The translations under genes were made by a program, and so were the position numbers. The notes under the pieces were generated by a model. The model was given only the letters and a program-made list of their open reading frames with translations, did no database searches and was not told where the DNA came from. Shown here piece by piece: positions 31,320 to 33,098 of a DNA stretch of 33,098 bases. Positions within the stretch are counted from its first letter, which is position 1. Each line of letters opens with the position of its first letter. The stretch comes from a virus: positions 1 through 33,098 of the IMG/VR virus record IMGVR_UViG_3300009788_000229, one strand, 5' to 3'.

Positions 31320-31327
31320 AATAGTAT
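31283..31327 (+). terminator. Terminal hairpin of the giant RNA
   Basis: ATACTATTTAA (31283-31293) is inverted exactly at 31317-31327 and encloses ACATCTT...GAGGTGT (31296-31302 with 31308-31314), making an extended hairpin. The inner hairpin is followed by TTTT (31315-31318) and can work as a terminator by itself, in competition with the outer stem. Confidence 0.65.
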
Positions 31328-31354
31328 AAAACCCTACCAAAAAAGGAGAATGAT

Positions 31355-31750
31355 ATGAACAAAGATGATAACCCATACACTTATGTAAATCATAAATTGA
31401 GAATTGTCGATTTCAATTCAGAGAATTTCACTAATGCAATTATAAATTTAAAAGATTGTTTATCTGATCTAAGCAAGCTTAAAGCTGAAATATCAGAAAC
31501 TCCAGGTTGTGTAGAGAACATGCTGATGGCAGAAGGATGTACTTTGAGTGACTTCGGCCACCTCTTTCTGCCAGAGAGAATAGACGTTTTTGACCGAGGA
31601 GACAACAAGGCTTATTCAACAGATAGACTGTGTATGTGTAAAATCTGGTACCCTACTATGGAAACAGGGTTCACATGTCCTTGTTGGGAAATGAGCAGAG
31701 AAAAATTGATCAAGGATTTGGGCAAGCTACTATTCTGTCAGACTAAATAA
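31355..31750 (+). CDS. Cys-rich tandem paralog 1
   Basis: This 131-residue protein ends with CMCKIWYPTMETGFTCPCWE followed by a helix (MSREKLIKDLGKLLF). Its front has helices with LKDCLSDLSKLKAEI and CVENMLMAEGC. It belongs to a set of four neighbouring genes with a front helix, a Cys in the middle, and C-x-C-x-x-x-YP...CPC and a helix at the end. The Cys set suggests zinc. AAAGGAG precedes ATG. It is the first gene after the giant RNA. Confidence 0.65.
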   Translation: MNKDDNPYTYVNHKLRIVDFNSENFTNAIINLKDCLSDLSKLKAEISETPGCVENMLMAEGCTLSDFGHLFLPERIDVFDRGDNKAYSTDRLCMCKIWYPTMETGFTCPCWEMSREKLIKDLGKLLFCQTK

Positions 31751-31760
31751 AGGAGGATTT

Positions 31761-32054
31761 ATGATATTGCAGATGAACAAGATGCAATTAAAAAATATGA
31801 AAATCATTATGGAAAATCTCGAAAGGACTGGGCGTTCAGGACTGTGTCCTTTTGAATACACTGGGAATTTGCACTTACGCGATTGCAAATCTTTTTGCGG
31901 TAAAATCTTTCCAAGGTTAGTCAAAGATATCAAAACTGGACTGACTTATATTGGTGCTATGAAATGCCCGTGCCTTTCTACTTTATCTAAAGCACACATC
32001 ATTGCCAGGACAAGGAAAGTCATCGAGCAAAATGAGCAAGATAATGATTCATAA
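31761..32054 (+). CDS. Cys-rich tandem paralog 2 (shorter, diverged)
   Basis: This 97-residue protein has a front helix (MQLKNMKIIMENLERTG), LCPFE, a CKSFCGK pair and, near the end, KCPCLSTLSKAHIIARTRKV, the CPC plus helix of the family. It is the most diverged of the four. GGAGG precedes ATG. Confidence 0.6.
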   Translation: MILQMNKMQLKNMKIIMENLERTGRSGLCPFEYTGNLHLRDCKSFCGKIFPRLVKDIKTGLTYIGAMKCPCLSTLSKAHIIARTRKVIEQNEQDNDS

Positions 32055-32063
32055 GGAGGCGAT

Positions 32064-32357
32064 ATGGCAGTCCACATCGTAATAGACTTTGCTGATCCAA
32101 ATGTGACAAGAACTTTGGAGAGGATCTTATCAGAGCTTAAGTTAGCAGGTAGCGCTGGTTGCGTTGACATGTATCTTGTAGATCTGGCAAATGGTTATTT
32201 CTCATTCCCGTTGAAAGACAGCTACACACAATGCCAGATCTGTCAAACTCAGTATCCAGTTCTAAAAGAACATCAGTTCAAATGTCCATGCGAGATAGAG
32301 TCATTGGACAAACTCATTTCAAATCTTGAAGATTTCATCTCAGAACAATCTGAATGA
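32064..32357 (+). CDS. Cys-rich tandem paralog 3
   Basis: This 97-residue protein has FADPNVTRTLERILSELKLA, a GCVDMYLVDL segment, then CQICQTQYPV and FKCPCEIESLDKLISNLEDF. It pairs closely with paralog 4: DPxxTxxLxxILxxLKL, then a C-x-D segment, CxxCxxxYP and CPC. AAGGAGG stands before ATG. Confidence 0.65.
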   Translation: MAVHIVIDFADPNVTRTLERILSELKLAGSAGCVDMYLVDLANGYFSFPLKDSYTQCQICQTQYPVLKEHQFKCPCEIESLDKLISNLEDFISEQSE

Positions 32358-32394
32358 CTAGTATTAATCCATTCACAAACTAACAGGAGGAACT

Positions 32395-32733
32395 ATGCCA
32401 GAAGATAAGCCGCATATCTTACACGACTTCGAAGATCCTGATATAACAAAAGTTTTGAAAACAATCCTTGGCCATCTTAAGTTAGGCCGAAACGCAAATT
32501 GTCTGGACACCCTAATAGAACTCTGTCCTGATATGGCAATCCAAGGAAAGAGAAAACGCCGAATACCAGAAGACGATGCTTGCAAGGTCTGCGAAACGAT
32601 GTATCCTCAAATAGCAATCGATGGACAGAAGCCTATCCCTAGGATTGCCTTGGACTGCCCATGCGATTATGTAGATGATAAGAAATTAGTCATTTCCAAT
32701 CTGAAAGAACAGATAAAAATCCAATCCCAGTGA
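32395..32733 (+). CDS. Cys-rich tandem paralog 4
   Basis: This 112-residue protein has FEDPDITKVLKTILGHLKLG, NCLDTLIELC, CKVCETMYPQ, DCPCDYVDDKKLVISNLKEQ. It is the closest relative of paralog 3, with a basic insert (GKRKRRIPED) before the Cys pair. AGGAGG precedes ATG. Confidence 0.65.
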   Translation: MPEDKPHILHDFEDPDITKVLKTILGHLKLGRNANCLDTLIELCPDMAIQGKRKRRIPEDDACKVCETMYPQIAIDGQKPIPRIALDCPCDYVDDKKLVISNLKEQIKIQSQ

Positions 32734-32749
32734 AAGGGGGTGATGAGTT

Positions 32750-33097
32750 TTGAGAATAACAATTGGTGATAACACAAGGAATAAAATGTCTCTTCTTGGA
32801 GTCGAAGAATTCCCTTTCACTTCAGACCAACTAAAAAGAGGCTATCGGCAATCACTATTAAAATATCATCCTGATCACAATCGTGGCACCGAAGCAAAAA
32901 GTAAAACGATAGACATCATCAAGGCATACAAAGAGATCCGCAACCTTGCTATCGATTTAAGTGATGCTGATGAAGAGAAAGCAAAGTCTGATATCTCTAA
33001 GGCTGAATCTGACCTTTTCGATCTAACCGAAGAATGTTCATTGTGTAGAGGACTTGGATACAAAATCTCTACACACCACGAGGGAGAATGCATCTGA
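32750..33097 (+). CDS. J-domain (DnaJ-like) protein with cut-off zinc motif
   Basis: Residues about 13-65 form a J domain: LGVEEFPFTSDQLKRGYRQS, then KYHPDHN with the HPD motif at 40-42 and KTIDIIKAYKEI. J domains stimulate Hsp70 ATPase. At the end stands one CSLCRGLG (CxxCxGxG) and a lone Cys114 in GECI, just where a second CxxCxGxG would be expected, and then TGA. So the zinc part is incomplete. The start is TTG 32750 behind AAAGGGGGTGAT; the ATG at 32786, behind AAGGA, is the other option and lies exactly at the J-domain edge. It could redirect the host Hsp70 toward phage proteins (inference). Confidence 0.75.
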   Translation: MRITIGDNTRNKMSLLGVEEFPFTSDQLKRGYRQSLLKYHPDHNRGTEAKSKTIDIIKAYKEIRNLAIDLSDADEEKAKSDISKAESDLFDLTEECSLCRGLGYKISTHHEGECI

Positions 33098-33098
33098 A

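Noticed and set aside
32750-33097. Alternative genetic code with TGA read as an amino acid
   Set aside because: The TGA in the J-domain gene looks early, but TGA is the clear stop of many coupled genes here (ATGA overlaps).

Overview
The window is part of the genome of a tailed double-stranded DNA phage (Caudoviricetes). It carries an HK97-type packaging and head module read leftward, a rightward replication module, and a long train of short overlapping genes. The DNA is AT-rich, Shine-Dalgarno sites are strong (AAAGGAGG, GGAGGTGAT) and several promoters look like sigma-70 promoters, so the host is a bacterium. The AGGAGG-type sites and base composition would fit a low-GC host, but nothing here names it. 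The crowd of small genes suggests a fairly large genome. I saw no tRNA, rRNA, CRISPR array, integrase or insertion sequence.

Layout. (1) 2-5848, leftward: small terminase, large terminase, portal, and a protein that joins a prohead protease to an AAA+ ATPase and runs off the left edge. (2) 5926-6357, leftward: a regulator with a helix-turn-helix and a ribbon-helix-helix part. Its surroundings carry repeated AAGTAAAG boxes and a divergent promoter region. (3) 6519-12794, rightward: winged-helix initiator-like protein, unknown protein, DnaB-type helicase, SNF2-type translocase, small Cys/His proteins, primase, and an N4/N6 DNA methyltransferase broken by a -1 frameshift. (4) 12816-22313, rightward: about thirty short genes, many zinc-ribbon-like or membrane-bound, including a SemiSWEET-like sugar transporter, a DUF3850/ASCH-like protein, a DUF6527-like protein and a DUF2284-like metal-binding protein. 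(5) 22314-26990: a regulatory zone with repeats, palindromes, leftward small genes, a leftward structured RNA with a strong terminator, and a rightward cluster of very small genes. (6) 27038-29898, rightward: lipoprotein, membrane and zinc-binding small proteins. (7) 30035-31320: a roughly 1.28-kb gene-free stretch with its own sigma-70-like promoter, many hairpins and a terminal hairpin, best read as a giant structured noncoding RNA. (8) 31355-33097: four tandem paralogs with a Cys-rich C-terminal motif, then a J-domain protein.

How it fits together. Two promoter types recur. One is TTGCGT-N17-TATAAT-like, often preceded by CCC; it drives the giant RNA, the small-gene cluster at 25060 and the leftward genes at 23112 and 24308. 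The other is TTTACT-N17-TATA-like; it stands before the replication module and before the lipoprotein operon. The -35 of the second type overlaps the AAGTAAAG box near the regulator gene, so that regulator may control it (inference). The main candidates for new biology are the giant RNA, the protease-AAA+ fusion, the leftward structured RNA and the expanded Cys-rich families. All functional names rest on motifs read by eye; no database search was possible.
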